Both the position numbers and the translations under genes were made by a program. Shown piece by piece: positions 1 through 12,573 of a DNA stretch of 64,000 nucleotides. The stretch's first letter is position 1; every line of letters begins with the position of its first letter. Source of the DNA: Artocarpus heterophyllus (taxonomy: Eukaryota; Streptophyta; Magnoliopsida; Rosales; Moraceae); the NCBI GenBank assembly GCA_025403435.1, contig CM046348.1:26533899-26597898 (forward strand). Reading direction: 5' to 3'. The notes below the pieces were generated by a model. That model saw only the letters and a program-made list of their open reading frames with translations. It had not been told where the DNA came from and did no database searches.

Positions 1-101
1 ACAGCAAGCGACTTAAACTTGTCCTTCACCAACTTTCGACACGTGTTGAGGCCTATGTTCTTACCACGCACATTTCTTTTTTGATTTTGGTGCTAAAAAC
101 A

Positions 102-132
<31 letters not shown>

Positions 133-1783
133 TTTCTTATTTTGTAGGCTGTACCAAATAATAATAATAATAATAATAATAACAACAACATCTTTCTTAT
201 TTCATAGGCTGTAACCAATACTACTAGAATTAAGGGCTTAGTGTGGAATTAACCTTTCTTTATTTTTTTCCCCAAATATTTTTCTCAAATTCCTCTATTA
301 TTTGATGCTCACCCCTTAATTTAGTCCCAAGTACCTTTACAATTCTATAAAAATCCGTTCACGTAGGTTTGAAAAGAAATAAGCATACTTTAACCCAAAA
401 AAAAAAAAAAAATACAAGTGGTGGAATTCTGTGGTTAGGTCACTTCATCATGTACAATGGAAGTAAACTCTTATGGTGATATTCGTGCCGTAACTGAACA
501 GTACATCAAAAAAAAAAAAAAGCAAAACAATTTAGTAAATAACTGGGACTATATAAAGTAAGATTCGTAACACGTTATTTATTCTATATTCAGATATTCT
601 ATGCAACAATAATTTGCAAACATATATATAAATAAATTAAACGGCCTTTAATTTAAAACCAACAAAAGGGACTAGTCTGATATGTCCATATTGCAAGAGA
701 ACTGAAAAAGAAAAGCTCACACTGACCAACTAACCGGGTCTGTCTCTATCTTTGTTGGATTAAAAGCGTTACAACGTACATGGTGGAAAGCTTCGAAGTA
801 GTTCCAGAGAAGCCATGGTGCTGGTTTTCACAACTATCTATTCTACACCCAGCACATCGTTTCCCAGTAAGTCAGGCCTTTTCTACATTGTTACTTGTAT
901 GGAATTGCTTCTTCTTCTTCTTTTTTTTAGTTCATGGGTATTGATAAATGACGTACTTGGTCTTTCAATAGAACAATATTATTGTTTATAAACATTGAAA
1001 TTAACGACGCTGATCATTAGATGAGAGTTTCCCAAAAACCTTCATTTAATGTCACACGACGCAAAACCCTGCATATTTCAGATTTTTGTATTGCACTTTA
1101 GACCTAGAAAACTGTCGTTTAAATCTTTGTTTGTTCTAGTGGAAGTAGTTCAAAAATCCTTTATCATGCTGGCAAACTTGTTACTATTAGCGAAAGAAAA
1201 AATCACGTATGATATACAATTAGATGTATAACCAACCACTGTATATCTCCTCATTTAAATTTATCCCTATAATATGACACAACGTGATCAATTAGATAAT
1301 TGAGGCAAAAATATTGAAAGGAGTATATACCATTTTTATACCTTGTGTTTTTAAGTTTATTTAAATATTATACATTCAGTTTTTTATCCCATAAAATATT
1401 ACTTCTAGATTAGATTTAATATAGAAATTTATAAGCTGTTTTTCAGTCAACCTTCAATTTTGACCTAATACATTACCCAAACCTCAAATAGAAAAATAAA
1501 AATTTTAAATAACTTAAAAAACTTTAAACTAAAGGTTTTGACCTCAAAAATATCTATAATTCCCTCAAAAATTAATTTTTTATGTGTTTTTTTAGTTCTT
1601 TTTATATTTTTAAAGTTTTAGTTTTTTTTTCTTTTTTTTAACTTATGGATAATCTAGTCATTTATTGACTGAGATAAGGTATAAATTTGTATATTTACTA
1701 TAATCTTTAGGTATACATTCGATGAAATTAAAAACTTAAGTTTTTTAATAAACCTAAAAGAAAGGATATGATAAGATAAATAC
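1..1783. other. AT-rich intergenic spacer
   Basis: No gene is recognised here. The stretch holds AAT microsatellites, several long A or T runs (for example near 400 and 510) and short open frames with no domain character. The open frame at 1049-1231 shows no recognisable family motif. The right edge is set by the long inverted-repeat element that starts at about 1784. Confidence 0.6.
103..215. repeat. Duplicated AAT microsatellite block
   Basis: Two AAT/TAA runs (about 103-132 and 156-190) are each followed by a similar stretch reading TTCTTATTT then TAGGCTGTA. This makes an imperfect tandem duplication of about 55 bases that contains a microsatellite. The second run passes into AAC repeats. 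Confidence 0.75.
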
Positions 1784-3384
1784 ATGTTATTATCATGTTG
1801 GTACCCCATATTTTAAGAAAACATCATATTGGGACCATATTGTTTGAAAAATATCAAAATGGTACACTGTAACTTTTGAAAATATTATTTTGGCCACCTT
1901 GAATCCATGTATTTTTGACATGAAGTTTCCAACTTACCCTTTTATTAATGAACCCTAAATTATTTTGTGAAAACTACATAAAAAAATAAATACGACTGAA
2001 TAATGCCAAAAAATAAATAAGTCACATATATTTTTTTTAATGAGTTTTATTTAAATTTAAATTTTAATTTTCTATTATAGTTTTACAAAATTAATTTAAA
2101 ATTTATTAATAAAAAGGTAAAGCGGAAATTTCATGTCAAAGAGCACAAACTTAGAGTACCAAAATTATATGACAAATGATGATCAATAATACCAAATAAC
2201 TCTATTGTATTTCTCTCTCATGAGTTTTTCTCTTTCTATACTTTACTGTTAGGGTTTCATTGCTTCTTGTGTGCGCAACCCCCTTTTCTTCCCTTGGATT
2301 GACATCCAGCGATGGCCTTGGACTGGCTGGTGGCATTTTAGCCCGGGGGAAGGGCAGTGCTCTAGTTTTGCCCAACATTGGAGAAGTTCTCGACTGAGAG
2401 AAGATAGGTTGGCGAAAGGGATGTTTATTGGGTGTTTGGAGGCAACAGAAGGGGAGTTTGGGGAATGCTAAAGGTTCGGTGGATTTGGGAGTCACATTGC
2501 TTGTTGTGGGTGTGTCGAAATCCGGGCTGCACAAACCTTGGTTCTAGAATCTTCGACATCATAGATTTGGGTCCGACGGGTGGGGTAACGCTGTTCTTGA
2601 GGTTGGAGGAGGAGGGCCGGTAATGGTTGACATGGAGAGAGATGAGAGGTGAAGGAAAGATCAATGGTGGGATGCGGTCCCAAGGGACGTGGCGCCCCTA
2701 CTGGTGGGGGATTTCGGTTTAGGTGGCTATGCTCATCATCCTTTGGCATTGCACAGATTTGGTCTTCCTACCTCAGCAACAACAGCCTCGTCATTGATGG
2801 GTCTTTTAGGAAAACTAAGGAGGTCCTATGTGTTGGTTTGTTTATTTAGTAAAATAAAGGCATTTATGCCTTCTAACTATTTGTTTTTGTGGTGTTCTAC
2901 TTTATATTTGTAATAAAGGAGGTAGATTTTTTGTCATGGTTTGTACTTCACACCTGTTGATTAGTAGTGCTGTGTGTTGTAATTGGTGGCTAGATTTGAA
3001 TGTATGCCAGATTGTATGTACGCTTGCTAGGGTAGATTTGATTTTAGTCGATTAGGATAATCCATTAACTGTAGTAGTTTCTTGTAATGAGTTGTTAATG
3101 AGCTCTATTTTGGTTCCCCTCTGGGTCTCGATGCCATCTTTTGTCGATGTACTTCATTCGATTTTTATTGGTGGATCTAGTCATTGACTGACATCTTTTG
3201 TGTCTATAGCAGGTGGTCTCATGCAACTTTATTTGTGCTATTTTTAGTTGATTGAAGTTTCATTTTATACAAAAAAAAGTTATATTTTTGAAAATTACAA
3301 GGTATTATTTTGATATTTTCTAAACAACAAGATAATAATGTAATTTTTTTGTAAAACAGAGAGTATCAACATGATATTATCCCA
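1784..3384. mobile_element. Long-TIR Mutator-like element, Pack-MULE candidate
   Basis: The left about 110 bases (1784-1895) match the reverse complement of the right end (about 3275-3384). Both arms carry the words ATCATGTTG, AAAATATCAAAAT and TGTAA-TTTT. Imperfect 9-base flanks share TAAATAC exactly (1777-1783 and 3387-3393), as expected of a Mutator target duplication. The interior (about 2270-2830) is clearly GC-richer than its surroundings and has short open frames on both strands, but none shows a recognised domain or transposase motif. It ends about 150 bases upstream of the PRKCSH-like gene start. Mutator class is inferred from long TIRs and flank length; gene capture is a hypothesis. 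Confidence 0.5.
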
Positions 3385-4922
3385 AGTAAATACCCCTTGA
3401 TGGAAAGAGGTAGCTCTAAAACATATCATTTGGGGCACATTGACTTTATTTGACTTACAAGCATTTTAGAAAATGAAAATCCGATTGCTAGTTCTAATCT
3501 CTAGTCAACACCTAATTCCGAAGCTCCCAAAGGCTATGGAAACAACTTTCCTTCTGCTGTTCTCTGCCTGTTTCCTTCTCGCCATCGTCATCTCCTCCGC
3601 ATCACCACCTCTCCTTCTCAGCGTTCACCCCCTCGGTTCGATACCCTCACTCTCTTTCCTTGTCTCTCACTCTCACTAAACTACACGCCTTAACAGGGCT
3701 CCCTTTTTTTTAGTTTTTTCCTTCTTTTTTAAATCATTGTTTTTTGATTTTTGGATGTTTTGGAACATACCCGAATATGTTAGTTTTAACATTTTTTCTT
3801 CAATGAACACTATGAAATCGAATACTTACATGGGTTATAGATGAGAAGTACTTCGCTTCGAGGTGATAAAGTGCAACGACAATTCCAAAGTATTCAACAG
3901 AGCTCGTCTCAATGACAATTACTGTGGTTGCCCTGATGGCACCAATGAGCTCGGTAATGGTCGAGTACTCGTCTTCTGTTTTTGTCTATTGATTTTTTAT
4001 TTGTTGCAAATTTTTCAAATCGGTTCCTTTAATGTTGGGTATGTGTTTTTCTTCTTTCTTTTTCTCATGTTAAGAATTAGACGTCTTAATTCTACACTAC
4101 CAAGAGGAATGAAGTCACAGAATAAAGGAAACAATTAGGTCAATTTAGTGTGGTGTTAGTGTATTTAAGCTAACTTTCTAAGCTGATATGTTAGTGATAA
4201 ATGTTGTATTGTTGCATGGTAATATACAACAGGCCAAAAGGAAACCTACGGATATACTGGTTTTGGAGTGAATTATGAAGTGTATTTTAAGTTTCCTATA
4301 TCCAATGTAGGTTCTTTAACGTAGACTTGGATTAGTTGAAAGGTTAACTTTTTTATAACACTAATTCAAAAATTCTTTTGATTAATTTTTCCTTTTTGTG
4401 TCATTGGCAATGTCATGTCATCGCCTTGATGTCAACATGAAGACTTGTTGGCCTAGTAGCTGCACTTTTTGTATACACTCCAAAATTTAAGAAGCGTTCT
4501 ATGGCGTTTCAAGTGATTTTGCAGGGGATATCAACTCTGTTTTTCTTATTGCAGGGACTTCAGCTTGTCCAGTAGGAAAATTCTATTGTAGAAATTTAGG
4601 AAGTACACCAAAGTTTATTTTTTCATCATGCATTAATGACCATATTTGTGGTAAGTTTTCATGTCCAATAATGGTTTCTTTTACTTGTTAGGCTTCTTTG
4701 GTGAAAATTTTCTTCCTTATTAACTACAAGCCAGTTATGGTTACTAGTTATACCTCTTTTATGAGTGCTACTCGATGATCACAAATGTAAGAATATTGCA
4801 ACAATAGTAGTGTTCATGATACTTTTTCTCTATGTTGAAAAAGGGGTGTTTATATTACAACATATGGATATCTCAAATCTGACTAAATCGCGGGTTTTAC
4901 TCGTATGTTGAGTAAGGTCAGA

Positions 4923-5196
4923 TTTCAGAATTAACTTTATTGTTAGTTAGTTTAGTTAGTTACAATTGCTGACCTGGACTGATTGATGATGTGTACAAGT
5001 TAGTTTAGAGAATTAGTTTTTTGTTGTAATTTAATTAATGCTTAACCTGCTCAGATATAAAGCAGCAAGGTACAGTGGTGTAAAAAATGTGAACTTCATT
5101 TTTCTAATGAATCATCTCTTTCTCCAAAAACTCTCTCCACAAGTCTCTTTGTTGCAATCTGCTTCATTTCTTTCTTAAACCATTCTGAATTCAAGA
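4923..5196 (+). repeat. copia-1 5' LTR
   Basis: Matches 9653-9925 with about 17 differences by eye (about 6 percent), implying an old insertion. It contains a TATA-like GATATAAAG near 5054. The ends read TTTCAG...CAAGA rather than the usual TG...CA, so the boundary may be off by one or two bases. Confidence 0.9.
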
Positions 5197-5320
5197 TGGT
5201 ATTAGAGCGAAGACGATTTGTTGATCGTTCGTGATTGATTCTTCTCCTGAATTCGATTTTCAATCATCGATAATTGATCTTTCTCTAGGATCAACTTCTC
5301 AACCGATTGTCTGGTCATTC

Positions 5321-8300
5321 ATGGCGACAACTGGTTCCAGTGACTCCGTCGTCTCTGTCAACAAAGCTGCCATGGATGATCCGCCAGCCCCTACTTCCTA
5401 CATCATTCCGACAATCTAGGACTTGTTCTTATTTCATAACAACTCTTAGGAGATAACTACGCTTCCTGGAGCAGAGTAATTACAATTACCTTATCGGTCA
5501 AGAACAAGCTTGGATTTGTTGATGGTTCAATTGAAAATCCAGAAGGTAATGATCTGGTTTTGCTCAATTCTTGGATTAGGAATAATAACATTGTGATTTC
5601 TTGGATTTTAAACTCTATTTCCAAAGAAGTCAGTGCTAGTGTCATATTTTCTAAATTTGCTTAAGAAATTTGGGTTAATCTAAAGGATAGATTCCAACAA
5701 AGCAATGGACCTGGGATCTTTCAATTACGTCATAAATTAGTGAATCACAATCAAGATCAGAGTTCTATTAGTGTTTACTTTACAAAACTAAAACTTTGTG
5801 GGAGGAACTAAGTAATTATAGGCCTATTTGTTCTATGGAAAGTGTATGTGTGGTGAAGTGAAAGATCTGAATGCTTACTATCAAATGGAACATATCATGA
5901 CATTTCTTATGGCGTTAAATGATTCATTTGCTCAAGTTCGTGGTTAGATTTTGTTAATGGACCCTATGCCTCCTATTAATAAGTTTTTCTCTCTCATCTC
6001 TCAAGAAGAACATCAAAGAAAGGTAGGTCTTTCTATCCAAAGTGACACCTCTAATAATAATAACATGGCCTTTGCTGTTAAGAATGAAACTTCAAGGCAC
6101 TTTGTGGGATATCAGAATGCTCAAGGTTTAAATGCAAGCAAGAATCAAAGAAGGGATAGACAATTTTGCACTCACTGCAATTATCATGGACACACTGTTG
6201 AAAAGTGTTACAAACTGCATGGTTATCCCCCAAGATTCAAGCAAAAACAAAGAAGCAATCAGACCTCTGTCAATTAGGTTACCTAACATCTTAGGACAGA
6301 AGAAGTAATCAACAAGAGTACTAGACAAATTAGAGAGTTTTTCCAAAACCTCAGTAGTAGTCAATGTTAGCAGTTGATGACAATGCTGTCTAATCATCTT
6401 GTTGTTTACCCTACACCTAAGGATCAACAAGATTTAGCAACTACTTCTTATCCAACAGGTACCTGTCTCTCCATTTTTTTAAATCCAATTCTTTCCTCTC
6501 CAAGGTTTTGGATAATTGACTCTGGTGCATCTAGGCATATATGCTATGACAAACATGCATTTGTTTCCTTGAAGACTCTAGATAAGTCAACTGTCATTCT
6601 ATCCAATCATACCAGTATTGTTGTTCATTATAGTGGACATATTGAATTAAACTCAATATTAATTCTCAAGGATGTGCTGTATGTTCCTCAATTCAAGTTC
6701 AATTTACTCTCAGTCAGTGCACTTACATCAAGATCCTAGCTTACCATTAGTGTCTTTCCTGATCATTTCATGATCCAGGAAGCCAACAATCAGATGATGA
6801 TTGGCAAGGGTAGCAGGATGGTAGATTTGTATGTCCTTGATTCTAATTTCTTGAAGTCAGATTTTCTAGTTACAGCCTTAGTTTTGCATCACACATGGCA
6901 TAGCAGATTTGGTCACTTGTCTACCAAACGGTTGGAACTCTTGAAGCCACAACTGAATCGTGGACGTTTCAATTCAGAGCATTCAGATCCATGCTATATC
7001 TGCCTTTAGCCAAACAAAGGCATTTATCATTTGTATCAAACAATAATATGTCTCATTAACCTTTTGATTTAGTCCATTGTGACATTGGGTGGCCATATCA
7101 TGTAATAGCTTACACAGGCCATAAGTACTTCATCACTCTGGTTGATAATTACACCAGATTCACTTGGGTGTTTTAACTCAAAAACAAGTCAGATGTGAAT
7201 CATATACTTCCCAAAATTTTCAATCTTATTAAGATTCAATTTAATAATAAAATCAAGCAATTCAAGTCTGACAATGCTAAAGAGTTAGCATTCAGTGATT
7301 TTTTCAATCAAAGAGGTGTTTTGCAGCAATTTTCATGCATTGAAACACCTCAACAGAATTTTGTTGTGGAGCAAAAACATCAGCATCTGTTGAATGTAGC
7401 ACGAGCTTTATATTTCCAATCACAAATTGCAATTCAATATTGGAGTGAATGCATACTCACTGCCATATACTTGATTAATCGTACTCCATCTCCACTACTT
7501 CAAAATAGGACTCCTTATGAAGCTCTTTATAAGTCTTCAGTTGATTACTCTACTTTTAACGTGTTTGGTTGTTTGGCCTTTGCCTTTACATTTCAAGCTC
7601 ACAGAACTAAGTTTCAGCCTCGAGCTCCTTTGAGTGTATTCCTTGGCTATCCCACAGGTGTAAAAGGGTACAAGTTACTTGATGTTCAGTCACAACAGGT
7701 ATTTATTTCCAGGGATGTTATCTTTCATGAAAATGAATTCCTATTCCATTCTGTTGTCACACAAGAATATCTAATAGAACCTTTTCCTCATCTAGTCTTT
7801 CGTAACCCCACACTTGAACCAACATACCCTACCCTTCCACCATTTCTCCCACTGCTCAACCCATCCCACATAATTCCTCTTAGACCCAAACTATTCTTCC
7901 CCTCAGAAAATCCGCTCATATTATAAGACCTCCATCTTACTTGCAAAACTATCATTGTCATCTTCTCTCCCACCATTCGGATCCTATTCCCTGTACTCAC
8001 AAATATCCAATTTCCAACTATCTTTCTTATAACTCCCTCTCTCCTTCTTACAAAGCCTTTACATTAGTTGCATCCTCTCATTTTGAACCACAATTCTACC
8101 ATCAAGCTGTCAAATATCTTGAACGGTGGGTAGCTATGCAAGCTGAACTAGAGGCTATGGATTCCAACAATACATGGTCTGTGGCCTCTTTACCTTCTGG
8201 TAACCACACAATTGGGTGTAGATGGATTTACAAAATTAAACACAACTCTAATGGTTCTATTGATTGACATAAAGCCTGTCTTGTTGCCAAGGGGTACACT

Positions 8301-9640
8301 TAGCCAAAAAGAGTGGATTTTCTTGATACCTTCTCTCCACTGGCTAAACTTGTTACAGTTAAAGTCCTACTTCCTTTGGCTACTAGTCAATCTTGGCACC
8401 TTGCATAAATGGATGTCAATAATGCATTTTTAAATGGAAACTTATTCGAGGAACTTTACATGGACCTTCCTCTTGGATATAAACACACGAATGGCTCCTC
8501 TTCAATACATGGTAAGCTAGTATGCAAACTACATAAGCCTATATATGGACTAAAATAGGCATCCAGCTAATGGAACAGAAAATTTGCTACTTCACTTCTT
8601 CAGTTTGGTTTTGTTCAATCAAAATTAGATTACTGTCTCTTTACTGGTCTGGTTCTGAGTTTGTAGCTTTGTTACTTTATGTTGATGACATCATTATCAC
8701 AGGGCCTTCTATTACAATCATTAATTCCCTTAAGGCATTTCTCCACAGTTAGTTTAAAATCAAAGACTTGGGGAAATTGAAATATTTCCTTGAACTTGAA
8801 ATAGCTTACTCAACTAAAGGGATAGTGCTTTCACAATGGCACTACACTCTCTAACTTCTTGAAGATGCTAGTTTGTTAGCTTCCAAGCCTCTCACTCTCC
8901 CTATGGACCCGAATGTAAAGTTGTCAGCTTTAGATGGTGATCTTTTGTGAGATGCTTCATAGTATCGTAGACTTATTGGACGTTTTTTTTTATCTTACTC
9001 TTTCGAGGCCAGATATCTCTTATGCTATTCTTAAACTCAGTCAATATGTGTCTAATCCTCACCTTCCTTATTTGCATGCAGTTCATCATCTTTTACGATA
9101 TTTGAAAAATCATCCTAGCAAGGGTTATTTTTCTCTGCATCTTCATCCCTGCAACTCAAAACCTTTGTTGATGCAGATTGGGGATCATGTCCTAACTCTC
9201 GCAAATCAACCATAGGGTTTTATGTGTTTTTAGGAGACTCATTAATCTCATGGAAAGCAAAGAAGCAGTCTACCATCTCTCAATCATCAGCTAAAGCTGA
9301 TTATCGTGCATCAACAGCTACAACCAGTGAGTTAACTTGGTTACAACAACTTCTGAAGGACTTTTCCATTTATTCTTCACCCTACCCTTCTCTTTTGTGA
9401 TAATCAAGCTGTAATTCATATTGCTTCTAATCCCATGTTTCATGAATGTACTAAACACATTGAAATTGATTGCCACTTTATACAAGATAAAGTTGCTGAC
9501 GGATCTATCAAACTTTTACCAATTTGTTCTCAACATCAACTTGTTGATTTGTTCACTAAGCCTTTACCAGCATCTAATTTGTTTTCACTTCTATCCAAGA
9601 TGTGCTGTAGATATGGCTGTACGAGACATCTACAACACAT
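5321..9640 (+). pseudogene. copia-1 gag-pol, degenerate
   Basis: The gag start is read at 5321 (MATTGSSDS). Recognisable parts follow. A CCHC zinc knuckle (CTHCNYHGHTVEKC, 6167-6208). Aspartic protease WIIDSGAS near 6510-6540. GAG-pre-integrase HxxxxH and CxxC (about 6880-7010). Integrase core (about 7130-7400, SDNAKE and ETPQQN motifs). RT from about 8100, with LYVDDIIITG near 8675-8705. RNase H from about 9160 to 9640. Many in-frame stops and several frameshifts break the polyprotein, so it cannot support its own transposition. The zinc knuckle and the RT YVDD are themselves unchanged. Confidence 0.88.
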
Positions 9641-9652
9641 CTTGAAGGGGTG

Positions 9653-9925
9653 TTTCAGAATTAACTTTACTGTTAGTTAGGTTAGTTAGTTACAATTCCT
9701 GACCTAGACTGATTGATGATGTGTGCAAGTTAGTTTAGAGAATTAGTTTTTTGTTGTAATTTAATTAATGCTTAACCTGCTTAGATATAAAGCAGCAACG
9801 TATAGTGGTGTAAAGAATGTGAACTTCATTTTTCAAATGAATCATCTCTTTCTCCAAAAATCTCTCCACAATTCTCTTCATTGCAATCTACTTCATTTCT
9901 TCCTCAAACCATTCTGAATTCAAGA
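9653..9925 (+). repeat. copia-1 3' LTR
   Basis: Direct repeat of 4923-5196, preceded by the purine tract at 9644-9652 and followed by the TCAGA duplication. Host intron sequence resumes at 9931. Confidence 0.9.
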
Positions 9926-10513
9926 TCAGATAAAGATAAGGAGTCAATGAGCTCATTTTAGAAATTTGGATAACAGATAACTAAGATGGCATGTTTACTT
10001 TGATTTAATACCATATTTGTTTCCTTAAAATTTGGAAAAGTCTTTGTATGCTTTCTTGTGATAATAGTGCCTCTTAGGTATACTAATTAATTCATTTTAG
10101 CTTATTCTCCATGCCCTCGGATTGATGAGTTGCCAAGTTGGTCTGTGCAGATTATTGTGATGGAACCGACGAGTATGATGGTGGCATCCGTTGTGCAAAC
10201 ACATGTGTCATTGGTGGGAATCTTGCATACAAAAGCGACGACACTATCTTATTTAGCAAAATTAACGAACATTCTATAGTCAATGATTGGGAAAACATTT
10301 ATGCAAAAGAAACCAAAAGCAGGATAAAGTTGGATGACTTGATTCATAAGCTAACAGGTATTCTTTTGCTCATTAAAGTTTTGACCAGCTAAGCAGAACA
10401 TGTGATTCCAGGTTTGACCATCTTGATGATTCCAGGTTTGAAGGCAGTGATAATTTTACAGCTATTCCTCATTAGCTATGTGGTAGCTTTTCGGATATTC
10501 CTAAGGCATGCCA

Positions 10514-12573
10514 TGTAACACCTAAAATTTAATTAAGTGAGATTAGTGTGTAAAATGATGAATTAGTATGCTTTAATGTAATTTGAACTTAATTTAATCA
10601 TTTTGTGGTTTTTTCTAATATTATCTTACTTTTAGTTATTTTTATTTGTTATTTTGAATTTTGAAATAAAACAATTTGTCAAAATCATATGCGGGACATG
10701 ATTTTATAGTTGAGCAACCACCCTCATCTTTGTCTATTTATTTCCCTCTCTCCTTCCCTCACTTTCACTCTCCCTCACACACTTTTTCTCTTTCTCTCTC
10801 TCCCCTTTCTTAATTCTGTTAAAAAAAAAATTAAGCAAGAGCTTCAATCTTTAGCTAGATTGGGAGCCCAAGAGCACGATTGAGTTTCCAAAAACTCGAT
10901 TTAAAGCTTGAATTCGAGGTTAGTTACTCTATTTTTCAAAATTTTAAACTTTTCCCAAATTTCACAAATTTCTTAGAAAGTTGAAATCTGGGTTTCTTGA
11001 GCCTAAGAAACCTTCAATCTAGGTTTACAGGACCCAAATCCTCACGAATCTAAGTTTGATTGGACAAAAATAAAGCTAAACCAAGTTTTTTCCCTTTTTT
11101 CATTTTTAGAATAATTTGAAAATTTCTATACAAAACTTGTTTAAAGGTGTTTAAAAGTATTCTAGTATGTTTTTCTATCATATATGAACATTATGCATGC
11201 TCTGGGAACTGAAAAACATGTTAGAAATGGGATTTTGAGCTTGGGGAGGCCGAAACTTGAAGTCTCAGATCTCTTAGATTTTGTCAGTTCGGCAGGCTGA
11301 TCATGAGCATCGATAGGCCGTACTCATGAGTTCGGCATATCAGACTCATATTGTTAGCAGGCTGCCTTGTACGGCCCGTAGGTCAAACTTTGGAGTTCAG
11401 CAGGTCGGAACATGAAGTTTGGCAGGCCGACTGGGCTTTGTGAAATTTGTTGGTTTTCATCGGTTTTCACCATTTAAAACCTAGATAAAGAATTTGACCT
11501 TGTGATATGATTTTGTGATCATTAAAGGCATACTAAGACACCATAAGATAGTGTAGTGTTGTAGAGCACTCTAAATTTAAATATTGATGAACATTAGTTT
11601 TTCTTTAAGGTTGTTCGTGGTTCCGTGGAGCTAACGTATAGCAGGTCGAGACTACAGTATTGAGTATCGGTACAGGATATCGAGGTAGGACTCTAAAACC
11701 TTTTCCATTATAGCCCATTTTTTTTAAAAAAAAGAGTTTTGGCCTTAAAGTGTTTTCTTTCAAAATGATTAAGAGAAATTTCTTAAATATTTTCATTATT
11801 TGTTGAAAAATGAATAAGCATAATGAACTGAATAATGAATGTAAATGAGAATACTCGGTAAGATGAGACCTAAATGATAGCGTAATATTGAACTTGTCGT
11901 ACATAAAGTTCGAAATGACATATTAGGGCATGATGCCACACTCAAAGATCGGGTCGTGTAGAGTGCAACCTTGGGGCCAAGTCCTAAAATCCAGCTGGGC
12001 CACTACGATGGTGTTATCAATAGTTTGCCCAAGATCACAATAATGAGTTTATTTCCAGATGACCAATAGACTAAATTGGTAAGAATGAATTTTATTTATT
12101 TATTGTGTTTTATAGTTTATGTGTTAACGAATATAAATTTTTATATTCAAATTACTGTTTTCAAAAGCTTAGTCCTACTGACCTTTCGCTCATATTTCTT
12201 TTGTTTTAAACTTCCCCCCTTTAGGTGGACATCAGTTTAGGGCCGATTAGGAGTCTACTAGGTAGTAGGGACTCTAGTTAGGTTATTTGTTTATTGAATC
12301 AAGGCACATAACTGTGGTTGTAATATATTGTTGTCGATACTATGTGTGTGCACAAATGTGAGTCTGGTGGGGCCCAACTCGTATTTATTTGTCTTTAATA
12401 TTTTATTTCATTTCACCTGCTTTAATTCAATGATAATTGCTTTAAAAAGTGTTTTAATTTGTCACGTTTTTAAATAACTTAAAATTATTTAATCAGTAAT
12501 TTTTATTAAAAAAATTTGGTTTAGTTAATTTAATTAATTTCTCATGTCACTACCCGGTTCGATGTACATGACA
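10514..12573 (+). repeat. Tekay-like 5' LTR
   Basis: Starts TGTAACACC and ends ATGACA. It shares long collinear stretches with 18700-20829, including a CT-rich tract near 10743-10805, but with many substitutions and indels. It ends four bases before the tRNA-Met primer-binding site. Confidence 0.9.

Larger units (their letters stand above)
4923..9925 (+). mobile_element. Ty1/copia LTR retrotransposon (copia-1), in intron 3
   Basis: A complete but decayed 5.0 kb element with two LTRs of about 274 bases, flanked by the exact 5-base duplication TCAGA (4918-4922 and 9926-9930). A primer-binding site close to the initiator-Met type follows the 5' LTR (TGGTATTAGAGC at 5197). A polypurine tract GAAGGGG precedes the 3' LTR. 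Domain order gag, protease, integrase, RT, RNase H is the copia order. It lies wholly within intron 3 of the PRKCSH-like gene, on the same strand. Confidence 0.93.

Noticed and set aside
2202..2749. Overlapping minus-strand open frames of 79-110 codons in the GC-rich core of the first element
   Set aside because: Several frames are open at once on both strands with no shared protein signature, so this reflects base composition. I kept only the capture hypothesis.
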